Part shown: in pieces, positions 50,351-58,497 of the stretch
Position numbering within the stretch: the stretch's first letter is position 1
Layout: every line of letters starts with the position of its first letter
Assembly: GCF_001613045.1 (NCBI RefSeq)
Contig: NZ_BDBP01000052.1
Span: 1 to 64,000, forward strand
DNA from: Nocardia lijiangensis NBRC 108240
GTDB lineage: Bacteria; Actinomycetota; Actinomycetes; Mycobacteriales; Mycobacteriaceae
DNA length: 64,000 bases
Direction: 5' to 3'
Made by a program: the position numbers and the translations under genes
The notes under the pieces: generated by a model
Told to the model about the DNA's origin: nothing
The model's database searches: none
What the model saw: only the letters and a program-made list of their open reading frames with translations

Positions 50351-51151
50351 TCAGCGGCCGAACCAGCGCTCCAGCACGGTGGCGACGCCATCGTCGTCGA
50401 CGTCACCGGTCACCTCGTCCGCCAGTGCGCGGACATCGTGGGGCGCGTTCGCCATGGCCACGGAATATCCGGCCCAGCGCAGCATTTCGCGATCGTTGTA
50501 GCCGTCGCCGATGGCCAGGGTCGCGGCGCGGGGAATGCCGAGGGTCAGACGCAGGCGCTCCAGCGCCCAGCCCTTGGACACCCCGCGGCGCGACACCGTC
50601 AGCCACGGGCCGAATTCCCCGTGCACCCAGCTGGCGTCGGGCACGACGAAGGTCTGCAACAGCGTGAGCATCTCGTCCAGCGACCCGTCCGGCCAATAGC
50701 CGTTGAGGCGCGGCGTCGGCTCGCTGCTCAGCGCGCCGTGATCGACGAGAAGGTATTCGCCGATGGAGAATTCGCCCGGACTGTCACCCGTCGCCCAGGT
50801 GCCGATGCCGACCTTCTCCACGGCGAAGATCATCTCCGGGAACAGTGCGCGCAGCGCGGTGACCGCGGGCGCCGGGTCGAAAGCCTGCACCGCCACGGGC
50901 ACACCCTTGGCCACATCGATGTGCACCGCGCCGTTGGAGCAGAGCGCATGCCCTTCGACCAGCCCGAGTTCGGCGAGCACCGGACGGGTCGTCAGCAGCG
51001 TGCGCCCGGTCGTCACCACCACGTGCGCCCCGGCAGCGACGGCCGCCGCCACCGCGGCGGCCACTCGCGCACTGACCGGGGATCCCGTCTCGAGCAGCGT
51101 GCCGTCCACATCCAAAGCGATCAGCCGCGGCCCTCCCCCAAGCGCTTTCAT
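50351..51151 (-). CDS. HAD superfamily hydrolase, Cof/sugar-phosphatase type
   Basis: A 266-residue HAD phosphatase of the Cof class (C2 cap). Motif I is LIALDVDGTLLE (nucleophile Asp14, Asp16), motif II VVTTGRT, motif III Lys in VSKGWALE and motif IV LAIGDGYNDREML. It probably dephosphorylates a sugar phosphate or similar metabolite. ATG at 51151 lacks a ribosome site, but CACAAT lies six bases upstream, so a leaderless transcript is plausible. It converges on the VOC gene with a 1-bp gap. Confidence 0.88.
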   Translation of the reverse strand: MKALGGGPRLIALDVDGTLLETGSPVSARVAAAVAAAVAAGAHVVVTTGRTLLTTRPVLAELGLVEGHALCSNGAVHIDVAKGVPVAVQAFDPAPAVTALRALFPEMIFAVEKVGIGTWATGDSPGEFSIGEYLLVDHGALSSEPTPRLNGYWPDGSLDEMLTLLQTFVVPDASWVHGEFGPWLTVSRRGVSKGWALERLRLTLGIPRAATLAIGDGYNDREMLRWAGYSVAMANAPHDVRALADEVTGDVDDDGVATVLERWFGR

Positions 51152-51191
51152 CAAAACATTGTGCCCCGAGGTGGGATGACTCGTCTTCGAT

Positions 51192-53552
51192 TCAGCGCCG
51201 GGCGCCACCGCCTGCGCCGCCGCCACCTCCAACGCCACCGGCCGAGCCGCCGCCGAATTTGGAACCGCCCGCACCCCCGGAGCCGCCGACCTTCGAGCCG
51301 CCGCCGGAGGACGCGCCGCCGGAAGTCGAACCGCCGGAGGACGATCGGCCCGACGAGGATGCACCGCCGGACGAAGACGCTCCCCCACCGCCTATCGACG
51401 TTCCGCCGCCCGAGGATGCGCCACCACCGGAGGGCGTGCCACCACGGGAAGATGCGCCACCACCCGACGACGCACCACCAGAGGAAGCACCCCCACTCGA
51501 CGACGCGCCACCACCGGAAGACGCTCCACCACCTGAAGATCCACCACCGGAGGAAGCACCCGCACCAGACGAAGCACCACCACCCGACGACGTACCTCCA
51601 CCCGAAGATTCACCACCGGACGAGGCACCACCACCAGAGGACGCGCCACCACCAGACGACGCACCGCCACCCGAGGAATCACCACCGGAAGACGCTCCCC
51701 CGCCTGAGGATTCACCGCCGGAGGAAGCACCCCCGCCAGAGGACGTACCACCACCGGACGATGCACCGCCGCCCGAAGCGTCACCACCGGACGAAGCACT
51801 TCCGCCGGAGGACGCTCCACCTGATGACGCACCGCCGTCCGACGAACCACCCTCCGTACCCGGCCCGGACGCGGTACCGGACCCGTCCCCGGACGTGCCC
51901 GTATCACCGGAAGTCGTTCCCCCCGAGGATGTCCCGCCGGTGCCGCCCGAGGTACTTCCGCCCGCCACCGGATCCCCGGTCGGACCATCCGGAGTCGTGC
52001 CGCCGCCGGTAGGCGTTCCCCCCGGCGAGGTAGCTCCCCCGGTGTTCGACCCGCCGGAAGCCGGCGACCCGGGAGTGCCCGGATCTGGCTGAGTGCTGCC
52101 GGGAGCCGAAGGATTCGGGGCCGGATTGCTGGGCCAGGAGGGCAGGCTGATGCGCGGACCGGCCGGGTTCGGACGCGCCCACCCTGGCGTGCTCACCCGC
52201 GGCGTCCGCTGGGTGAAGGGCATCGGATTGATGAACTGGGCCGGGTTGGCGTACTGCGCTCCCACGTATCGGCCATTGCCGCAGCAGGTTCGAGAATCGT
52301 TGTGCGTCCCGGGGCGGGACTCGCCGATCGAGGGCCCGAACGTCGTACTGTGCAGGACGGACGACACGAACCGGTCGTAGCCGCCTCCCGCGGAGAAGGC
52401 GTAGGGGGCGTTGGGGGCGTATTGCGCCAGGGTCGCCGGGACACCCTGCCGGACGGCCTGATCGAGGACGGTGTCGCCGTTGGGTTCGTAGAGCAGGGTG
52501 TCGGCCGGGACCGGCCCGGCGGCCGGGATTCGATCCAGCACCGGGAGCGGACCGGAGCCGCCGGAGCCGCCGAAGACGGTGGCCGCCGACATGGCCAGCG
52601 CCGAGGCCACTGCGGCGCTGGAGAATACGGCTACGCGAGGAGCTGGCCGTTCCCCGGTGGTCGCGGGCGCGAAGGTCCTGGCCGCGAACCGCGCGGCGCC
52701 GACGGCCACGATGTGGCCGGGATCGGCCGACACCACTACCGGGCGGCCGAGTTCGGCAAGGGCGCCCGCCACCTCGGCGGGCCGGGACGCGCCGCCGACG
52801 AGCAGGACGCGACCGATGTCGGAGAGGCTGCGCCCGGTGGAGCGCACGCAGGCGCGCACCACGTCGAAGGAGTCCCTGATGTGCTCGGCGCGCAGGCCGT
52901 CGACGTCGACGATGGAGGTCATCGACACGGTGGCGGTGGGCACGCCGGTGCGGGAATATCGCGCGATCATGCCGCCGAGCGGGCGACCGCCGAAATCGTA
53001 GGAGCGCCTTGGACTTCCGACGATCGGGTGGTCTTCCCAGTCCGGCCCGACGCGCACGACGGACACGTCGAGGCTGGTGCCACCGAGGTCGTAGACGAGG
53101 ACGAAGCCGGTCTCCAGCGGACCGTGCTCGTACTCCAGCCATTCGGCGGCGGCCACCGGCTCGGGCACCAGCATGACGTGCCGCGCGCCGTTCAGGTCGA
53201 GCGCCTGACGTAGTAGGGCGAGCTGTTTGTCGGTGTAGACCGCCGGGTAGGTCACCACCGCGCCCGCGCTCGGCTCGGCCGCTTCCAGCAGGCCGTTCAC
53301 CACCGCGGCGACGAGGTTGGCCGGGGAGTAGAGCCGCCCACCGACGACCAGCGATTCCGGGTCGCGGGTGAGGTCCGCGAAATCGGTGATGGCCGAACTG
53401 AATTGGGGTATGCCGCCGATGCGGGGGCCGCCCCCGTCATCGAAGGTGAGTGCCGTGCGCTTGGTGCGCACCGTGGGTCGAGTCAGACCATCGGTCACCG
53501 AAGCCGCAATGGAGTTCACTGAACCGATGCTGAAACCCAGACATGTAGTCAT
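51192..53552 (-). CDS. Hsp70-like protein with transmembrane helix and Gly/Ser repeat tail
   Basis: 786 residues. Residues 1-300 form an actin/Hsp70-type nucleotide-binding domain: phosphate-1 LGFSIGSVNSIAA, connect region VVTYPAVYTDKQ, VPEPVAAAEWL, phosphate-2 LVYDLGGTSLDVSVV and adenosine motif VLLVGGASRP. There is no substrate-binding domain. Instead a helix at 306-328 (RVAVFSSAAVASALAMSAATVF) probably crosses the membrane, followed by a Pro-rich region and roughly 280 residues of GGASSGG-type repeats. The likely topology is NBD inside, low-complexity tail outside. The client and role are unknown. Only a weak ribosome site precedes the ATG. Confidence 0.85.
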   Translation of the reverse strand: MTTCLGFSIGSVNSIAASVTDGLTRPTVRTKRTALTFDDGGGPRIGGIPQFSSAITDFADLTRDPESLVVGGRLYSPANLVAAVVNGLLEAAEPSAGAVVTYPAVYTDKQLALLRQALDLNGARHVMLVPEPVAAAEWLEYEHGPLETGFVLVYDLGGTSLDVSVVRVGPDWEDHPIVGSPRRSYDFGGRPLGGMIARYSRTGVPTATVSMTSIVDVDGLRAEHIRDSFDVVRACVRSTGRSLSDIGRVLLVGGASRPAEVAGALAELGRPVVVSADPGHIVAVGAARFAARTFAPATTGERPAPRVAVFSSAAVASALAMSAATVFGGSGGSGPLPVLDRIPAAGPVPADTLLYEPNGDTVLDQAVRQGVPATLAQYAPNAPYAFSAGGGYDRFVSSVLHSTTFGPSIGESRPGTHNDSRTCCGNGRYVGAQYANPAQFINPMPFTQRTPRVSTPGWARPNPAGPRISLPSWPSNPAPNPSAPGSTQPDPGTPGSPASGGSNTGGATSPGGTPTGGGTTPDGPTGDPVAGGSTSGGTGGTSSGGTTSGDTGTSGDGSGTASGPGTEGGSSDGGASSGGASSGGSASSGGDASGGGASSGGGTSSGGGASSGGESSGGGASSGGDSSGGGASSGGGASSGGGASSGGESSGGGTSSGGGASSGAGASSGGGSSGGGASSGGGASSSGGASSGGASSGGGASSRGGTPSGGGASSGGGTSIGGGGASSSGGASSSGRSSSGGSTSGGASSGGGSKVGGSGGAGGSKFGGGSAGGVGGGGGAGGGARR
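51250..51840. repeat. Low-complexity coding repeat (Gly/Ser tail of the Hsp70-like protein)
   Basis: Degenerate short-period repeats built on CCACCACCGGAGGA and CCGCCGGAGGACGC-type units (plus strand) encode the GGASSGG array. Units of 15 and 21 bp alternate, suggesting expansion by slippage or unequal exchange. Confidence 0.85.
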
Positions 53553-53763
53553 TCGCTATCCCGTCAACGCACCGTGACCACGTCCAGCACACAGCGAGCC
53601 ATGTGGCCGCGGTCGTCTTCCAAACAGCCCCCACAGGTTAGCTGTTCGCCGAAGCTTCGGATGCCGAATTGATATGAAACGTTTGGCTTCCGGCAACACT
53701 GGGTCGAATGCCCAGGTATTTCCCACCGCAGGAAACGATCCAGTCCCCTCGACACACCGCAAA

Positions 53764-53862
53764 AGGCCTGCGGCCTACCCGATTTAGCTACCGCTCAGCG
53801 ACCGCATGTCGCGACCGGCGGTAGCCGAAACCGGACCATTGGGGGCTCGCAGCCAAATCGGG
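53764..53862. ncRNA. Candidate structured RNA or complex operator (nested inverted repeats)
   Basis: AGGCC-TGC-GGCCT (53764-53776) is followed immediately by a two-level structure: CCCGATTT (53778-53785) pairs with AAATCGGG (53855-53862), enclosing GCTACCGC (53787-53794) paired with GCGGTAGC (53818-53825). The inner loop repeats GCGAC/CGACC elements. This is compact and multi-stem, but matches no riboswitch family recognised by eye. Strand and function are undetermined. Confidence 0.4.
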
Positions 53863-53926
53863 CAGCACACACCGACTGGTCGGTAACCGACATTTAGCCA
53901 GAATCAATTAATTCGAGTACTCGGGC

Positions 53927-53948
53927 GTGTCGTACTGATATATGACAC
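53927..53948. promoter_or_regulatory. Dyad upstream of the SDR gene
   Basis: GTGTCGTA-CTGATA-TATGACAC: 8-bp arms matching at 7 of 8 positions, about 120 bp upstream of the SDR start. It is a possible operator for a regulator encoded elsewhere. Confidence 0.4.
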
Positions 53949-54065
53949 ATCAAATGCCACGTCCGATTGCCGCCAGCGGTGTCGGCCGCCGCTCGGTTGA
54001 CTGGATGTGGGGCGGCACCGTCCGCCGAAGCGAAAGAGCAAGAACGGGAAGGAAAGTGGACACGA

Positions 54066-54827
54066 ATGTCGACACGGTTCGCGGAGCAGGTCGCGGTCGT
54101 CACCGGCGCCACCTCGGGCATCGGCAAGGCGGTCGCGCTACGGCTGGCGGCGGAGGGCGCGGCGGTGGTCCTCGGCGCGCGCGGCAAGGAGGCCGGTGAT
54201 CGGATCGCCGAGCAGATTCGCGCGGCGGGCGGCCGGGCGCTGTTCGTCCCGACGGACGTGACGGTGGAGGCCGACGTCGCCAGGCTGACCGAGGCCGCGG
54301 TCAGCGAATACGGCCGTCTGGACGCGGCGTTCAACAACGCGGGCGCCGTGCGGTCGTTCGGACCGGTGGCCGAGATCGATGCGGCGGGCTGGCGCGCCGA
54401 CCTGGAACTCAACCTGACGGCGGTGTTCTACGGTCTGCGCCACCAGGTTCCGGCGCTCATCGCGTCGGGCGGCGGCGCGATCCTGAACAACGCGTCGAAC
54501 CTGGGCGTGGTCGGCATGGGCTCGGTGGCGCCGTATGTGGCCGCCAAGCACGGCGTCGTCGGACTGACCAAGGCCGTCGCGCTGGAGTCCGCCGAGCGGG
54601 GTGTCCGTGTCAATGCGCTGGTTTCGGGTGCGGTGGACACTCCCGCGTTCCGTGACTCGATGGGCGCGACGCCCGAGGGCGCGGCGGCCATCGCGGCGCT
54701 GCACCCGCTCGGCCGGATCGCCGCGCCGGACGAGATCGCCTCGTTCTGCGCCTACCTGCTCAGCCGCGAGGCGAGCTTCGTCACCGGCGCGGCCCTCGCG
54801 ATCGACGGCGGATTCACCGCGCGCTGA
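54066..54827 (+). CDS. Short-chain dehydrogenase/reductase (classical SDR)
   Basis: A 253-residue classical SDR. The cofactor motif is TGATSGIG (TGxxxGxG, residues 13-20), then FNNAG, the catalytic Ser in LNNASNLG and Tyr-x3-Lys in YVAAKHG. The C-terminal VTGAALAIDGGFTAR is standard. An acidic residue is not obvious after the second strand and ARGKEA follows it, favouring NADP(H). ATG at 54066 lies downstream of a weak GGAAAG. It is monocistronic. Confidence 0.92.
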   Translation: MSTRFAEQVAVVTGATSGIGKAVALRLAAEGAAVVLGARGKEAGDRIAEQIRAAGGRALFVPTDVTVEADVARLTEAAVSEYGRLDAAFNNAGAVRSFGPVAEIDAAGWRADLELNLTAVFYGLRHQVPALIASGGGAILNNASNLGVVGMGSVAPYVAAKHGVVGLTKAVALESAERGVRVNALVSGAVDTPAFRDSMGATPEGAAAIAALHPLGRIAAPDEIASFCAYLLSREASFVTGAALAIDGGFTAR

Positions 54828-54944
54828 GGCCGAACGCGCAACGCCGAACACCACGGCGATGTGACGGGCATCGTCGTGGCGTTCGACGGACTATCGGCTC
54901 GGCCGACCTCATCGCGCGACCGAGGCCGCGGGTACTCCCCGCCT

Positions 54945-56534
54945 TCAGACCCGGGCGAGCAGTCTGCGCAGCGGCTTCGTCAACGGCGCTACCACGGCGC
55001 CGCCCGCGACGACCTCGGGCCTGCGGCTGCGCACCAGCCGATCGAAATCGGCTGCGCCGCACGCGGGTTCGTGCAGGCGACCGGCGTTGTAGTCGTCGGC
55101 CAGCTGCCGCACGGTCTGCTGGGCGCAGGACTTGTTGGTGCCGATGAAGCCGGTGGGACCGCGCTTGATCCAGCCGGTGACGTAGGCGCCGGGCAGCACC
55201 GCACCGCCTGCTTCGCCGAGCATCCGGCCGTCCGCGTTCGGGATCACGCCGGCCTGCTCATCGAAGGGCAGTCCGTGCAGCGGCACACCGCGGTAACCGA
55301 CCGAGGTGAGCACCAGCCCGGCCTCGATCCGCTCGGTCTCGCCGGTGGCGACGGCCTTGGTGCGTCCGTCGGCTTCGGTGACGAGCTCGTTGCGGCCGAT
55401 CTCCAGACCGGTCACGTGGTCCTCGCCGAGCACCGCGGCAGGCGTGGCCAGGTAGCGGAAGACGATCCGCTTGCGCTCACCGGACGGACGGCCGGCGACG
55501 CCGCGCAGCAGGCGCAGCTTCTGCTCGACCTTGTACGGCAGGTCGCCGGTGCTCTCCGGCAGCTCGCCCTCGACCGCGATGTCCACGTCGGAGCCGAGCA
55601 GACCCACGAATTCGGGCACGGTGAAGGCGGATTCGGCCGGACCGCGGCGGCCGAGCACGACCACCTCTTCGATCTTGCTCTCGCGCAGCGCCCGCAGCGC
55701 GTACGGCGCGATATCGGTGCCTGCGAGCGTGGCCGGATCACTGGCGAGGATGCGCGCCACGTCCAGCGCGACGTTGCCGTTGCCGACGATCACCGCGCGC
55801 GGCTGCGACAGATCGAACTGCGCGTCCGCGTGGTCGGGGTGGCCGTTGTACCAGGCGACAAAGTCGGTGGCCGAGACATTGCCGGGCAGCCCCTCACCGG
55901 GGATGCCGAGCTTGCGGTCCGAGGACGCGCCGACGGCGTAGATCACCGCGTGGAAGTGGCCGAGCAGTTCCTCGTGCGACACGTGCGCGCCGACCTCGAC
56001 GTTCAGGTACGAACCGAAGCCTGGCTGCGCCGAGATCACATCGAACAGCTCGCTGACCTGCCGAGTCTTGGCATGATCCGGCGCGACGCCGTGCCGGGCG
56101 AGGCCGTAGGGCACCGGCAGCCGGTCGAACACGGTGACCGCGACGTTCGGCTGGGTCAGCAGTTCGTCCGCGGCGTACATCGCCGACGGACCCGAGCCCA
56201 CGATCGCCACCCGCAGCGGAGCGCGCTCCGCGCGGATCTCCGCGGCGGGCACCGGCCGGGCCAGCAGCGGGCGCGGCCGGGACTGCCGGTAGAAGTCGGC
56301 GTTGATCTCGATGAAAGGCTTCTGCTCCTCGGTCAGCCGCTTCGACGAGGTGATGGCGTCGACCGGGCAGGCCGTGGCGCACGCGCCGCAGTCCACGCAG
56401 GCCTTCGGGTCGACGTACAGCATCTCCGCCGTCAGGAAGTCGGGCTCGTCGGGCGTGGGATGGATGCAGTTGACCGGGCAGGCGTACACGCAAGACGCGT
56501 CGCTGCAACAGGATTGGGTGACGACGTAGGGCAT
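54945..56534 (-). CDS. fprB: Ferredoxin-NADP reductase with N-terminal ferredoxin domain (FprB type)
   Basis: 529 residues. Residues 1-95 are a 7Fe/8Fe-type ferredoxin (CVYACPVNC, CVDCGACATACPVDAI). The rest is an adrenodoxin-reductase-like FAD/NADPH flavoprotein with VAIVGSGPSAMYAA (FAD), IVGNGNVALDVAR (NADPH) and GWIKRGPTGFIGTNK. It moves electrons from NADPH to ferredoxin-type partners. The start ATG at 56534 is 13 bp downstream of the diiron oxygenase stop, so the two are probably co-transcribed and it may be the oxygenase's reductase. Confidence 0.92.
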   Translation of the reverse strand: MPYVVTQSCCSDASCVYACPVNCIHPTPDEPDFLTAEMLYVDPKACVDCGACATACPVDAITSSKRLTEEQKPFIEINADFYRQSRPRPLLARPVPAAEIRAERAPLRVAIVGSGPSAMYAADELLTQPNVAVTVFDRLPVPYGLARHGVAPDHAKTRQVSELFDVISAQPGFGSYLNVEVGAHVSHEELLGHFHAVIYAVGASSDRKLGIPGEGLPGNVSATDFVAWYNGHPDHADAQFDLSQPRAVIVGNGNVALDVARILASDPATLAGTDIAPYALRALRESKIEEVVVLGRRGPAESAFTVPEFVGLLGSDVDIAVEGELPESTGDLPYKVEQKLRLLRGVAGRPSGERKRIVFRYLATPAAVLGEDHVTGLEIGRNELVTEADGRTKAVATGETERIEAGLVLTSVGYRGVPLHGLPFDEQAGVIPNADGRMLGEAGGAVLPGAYVTGWIKRGPTGFIGTNKSCAQQTVRQLADDYNAGRLHEPACGAADFDRLVRSRRPEVVAGGAVVAPLTKPLRRLLARV

Positions 56535-56547
56535 ATCGGACCGCCGC

Positions 56548-57552
56548 TCAGCCTGCGTGCACGACGCGCAGCGGCTCCGAGCGGTAGCGGCTCATCGGGC
56601 CGTCGATGCCGAGCAGCTTCCACACCCGCTTGGAGATCGGGTTGATCAGGCCGAGCTCCTTGGCCAGGGCACGCACGTCCACGAAGTAGTCGGCGAAGAC
56701 CTGCTTGGCCTCCTTGGAACCGTAGAACAGCTCCCTGCGGACCTTCGCCGGGATGTCGAACTCCTGGAAGAACGTCTTCGGCGGGGTCGCGATGGAACGG
56801 CCGAGGATCCACATGACGATCGGCATCGCGATCGACAGCACGAACCTGTTGAATGCGCCCTGCTCGGGCACGTGGTTCTTCAGGAACTCGTGCGCGAAGG
56901 AGATGTGGCGGGCCTCCTCGGCGACGTGGATGGCCATCACGCCGAGCATGATCGGGTGGACCTCGTCGCCGGAGCGCAGGATCTCCTTCTGGATGTGGTC
57001 GATCGGCTCCTCGCCTGCGAGCACGGCCATGAAGAAGAGGTTCGGGAACTTGGCGGCGACCGGCGCGGCGAGGTACTTGAACTTGCTCACCAGCGGGCCC
57101 ATGCCCGGCACATCGATGCCGATCCGATTCACCATCTCCTGGAACATCAGGGTGTGGTTGTGCTCCTCGATCATCTCGTGGGAGCAGTAGCGGAACTCGG
57201 GCGAGCCGTTGGGCAGGCCGAAGTTATGGATGACCATGCCGCTGATCAGGATCGACTCGAACTGCAGACCGACCTTGGCCACGTTGGCCTGGCGGTACTT
57301 GCCGAGCTCGATCTGCTTGTTCTTCGGCAGGGCCAGGTACCAGGGGTGACGGCCCAGCGGGTCGGCCGACTGCGGCAGGATCCAGCGCTCCTCGCCCGCG
57401 TCGGCGGCGTAGTCCGGGTTGTCCCAGTCGATGTCCTCGAACGGATCGAAGTGCTTGTTCACCGAGCCCTCGGACAGCAGCAGCAGCTTCGCGGCGTATT
57501 TCTGCGCCTGCTCGAGATCGGGATCGATAGCGTGCTTCTCGGCTGTCGACAT
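56548..57552 (-). CDS. AurF-like diiron oxygenase
   Basis: A 334-residue diiron protein of the AurF (p-aminobenzoate N-oxygenase) family. Metal-ligand motifs typical of the family are visible: the HEMIEEHNH helix, LAGEEPIDH and AIHVAEEARHISFAHEFL. A hydrophobic stretch (FVLSIAMPIVMWILG) follows. AurF oxidises arylamines to nitro compounds; in mycolate bacteria most homologues have unknown substrates. ATG at 57552 is preceded by AGGAAGG; an ATG at 57573 is also in frame. It is upstream of fprB in a likely two-gene redox operon. Confidence 0.82.
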   Translation of the reverse strand: MSTAEKHAIDPDLEQAQKYAAKLLLLSEGSVNKHFDPFEDIDWDNPDYAADAGEERWILPQSADPLGRHPWYLALPKNKQIELGKYRQANVAKVGLQFESILISGMVIHNFGLPNGSPEFRYCSHEMIEEHNHTLMFQEMVNRIGIDVPGMGPLVSKFKYLAAPVAAKFPNLFFMAVLAGEEPIDHIQKEILRSGDEVHPIMLGVMAIHVAEEARHISFAHEFLKNHVPEQGAFNRFVLSIAMPIVMWILGRSIATPPKTFFQEFDIPAKVRRELFYGSKEAKQVFADYFVDVRALAKELGLINPISKRVWKLLGIDGPMSRYRSEPLRVVHAG

Positions 57553-57699
57553 CGTCGTCACTGCCTTCCTCATGGGACCGGTTTACCTGTACCCCATAGT
57601 TACACCTACGACGAGTGACGTCAACTCACATCCCGAGCACGCGCACACGAAACGGCGGCGACCGGGCTGTTCCCCCGGCCGCCGCCGTTGTGACCAGGA

Positions 57700-57951
57700 C
57701 TAGCGCAGTCCGAAGGGTGCCAACGCCGCGACCGCACCGTCTGCGGGCAGCGCGAAAGCGAGGACGACACCGCAGGCGGACAGTGCTGCGGCCGACGCAG
57801 CCCTGGTCAGCTTGCGCCGGGTGACGGATGGTGCGAGTCTCGCGTGCCGCCGGTGAGCGAGCCAGCCCGGTGACGCTTTGGCCGATGCCGTGTCCGCCAG
57901 CGCGGTCACCGAGTTGACCGTACCGATGCTCGAGCCAAGACCAACTGCCAT
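57700..57951 (-). CDS. Miniature Hsp70-like remnant: actin-fold first strand joined to a membrane helix
   Basis: 83 residues. The start MAVGLGSSIGTVNSVTA lines up with MTTCLGFSIGSVNSIAA of the Hsp70-like protein at 51192-53552 (LGxSIG[ST]VNS[VI]). It then jumps, after a basic linker (RRKLTRAAS), to a hydrophobic helix (AAALSACGVVLAFALPADGA) like the membrane segment that follows the NBD in the larger protein. No nucleotide-binding domain remains. This looks like an internally deleted paralogue. It has an open frame and a possible ribosome site (GGGTGAAA), so it may be a small membrane protein rather than a dead gene. Confidence 0.55.
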   Translation of the reverse strand: MAVGLGSSIGTVNSVTALADTASAKASPGWLAHRRHARLAPSVTRRKLTRAASAAALSACGVVLAFALPADGAVAALAPFGLR

Positions 57952-58492
57952 CGCGTTTCACCCGATCGACGAGCCGATGTGCTTCGAACACCGCTCACGC
58001 AACCACTCCGCGACCGCCGTGCCAACCACCGGACAGCCGGTTGTCCGCAGCCCGCCGGTGTCCGCGCGCGAACCGGACCGGCCACCGGCACAGCGTCCGA
58101 CCTGCCCGATTACCCCTGATACACGCGGGTAGTTTGCGACGCCGCACGGCGCGTCACGGCCCACCGATCGCCGGTCCGGATTTGCCGGTGAGAAGGCGGT
58201 TCGGCGAAGAAGCGACAGCGGCCTGACGTGTCAGCAATGTTCCAGCAGCCCATCGGGATTCGCCCGCACGGCCCCGGAACCGTTCCGGGACAGTGCGTTC
58301 CGCGTCACCGACCGGCGGGCCCGCACCATGGCGCACCGCTTCGCGAGCGCGTGTACCGACTGAGAACTCAGCCCGCAGGCAGCACCACAACGACATGTGC
58401 CCGTGCCTGGCGAGCGCGTGCACCGACTGAGCACTCAGCGGGCGGACCGCATCGCGGTGCGCACAGGGCGCGCTGATGTACCGACCGAGTGC
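57952..58492. other. Intergenic region upstream of the mini-Hsp70 gene / downstream of cysA
   Basis: 541 bp with no convincing gene; frames are Arg-, Pro- and Cys-rich without ribosome sites. The distal part holds three dispersed copies of a 30-bp repeat (58343-58497), the last of which overlaps the cysA stop codon. Confidence 0.55.
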
Positions 58493-58497
58493 TCAGC
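58343..58497. repeat. Three dispersed 30-bp repeats carrying a CTGAG-CTCAG dyad at the cysA 3' end
   Basis: Copies at 58343-58372, 58410-58439 and 58468-58497 share GCGCGTG[T/C]ACCGACTGAG-N2-CTCAGC; each contains CTGAG-N2-CTCAG or a one-base variant. The third copy spans the cysA stop codon (58493-58495). Confidence 0.7.

Larger units (their letters stand above)
53553..54065. other. Divergent intergenic region Hsp70-like gene / SDR gene
   Basis: 513 bp with no credible protein. It contains an AT-richer stretch after the Hsp70 start (53640-53700), the nested inverted-repeat block at 53764-53862, and the dyad at 53927-53948. Codon pattern in all frames is not protein-like. Confidence 0.6.

Noticed and set aside
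51259..52092. Plus-strand Pro/Glu/Asp-rich frame of 277 codons
   Set aside because: Antisense reading of the GGASSGG coding repeats; low complexity on one strand automatically gives it on the other, and no ribosome site is present.
57626..58164. Several 60-120-codon frames around the mini-Hsp70 gene
   Set aside because: Arg/Pro/Cys-rich composition, mutual overlap and no ribosome sites; only the 57700-57951 frame shows similarity to a real protein.
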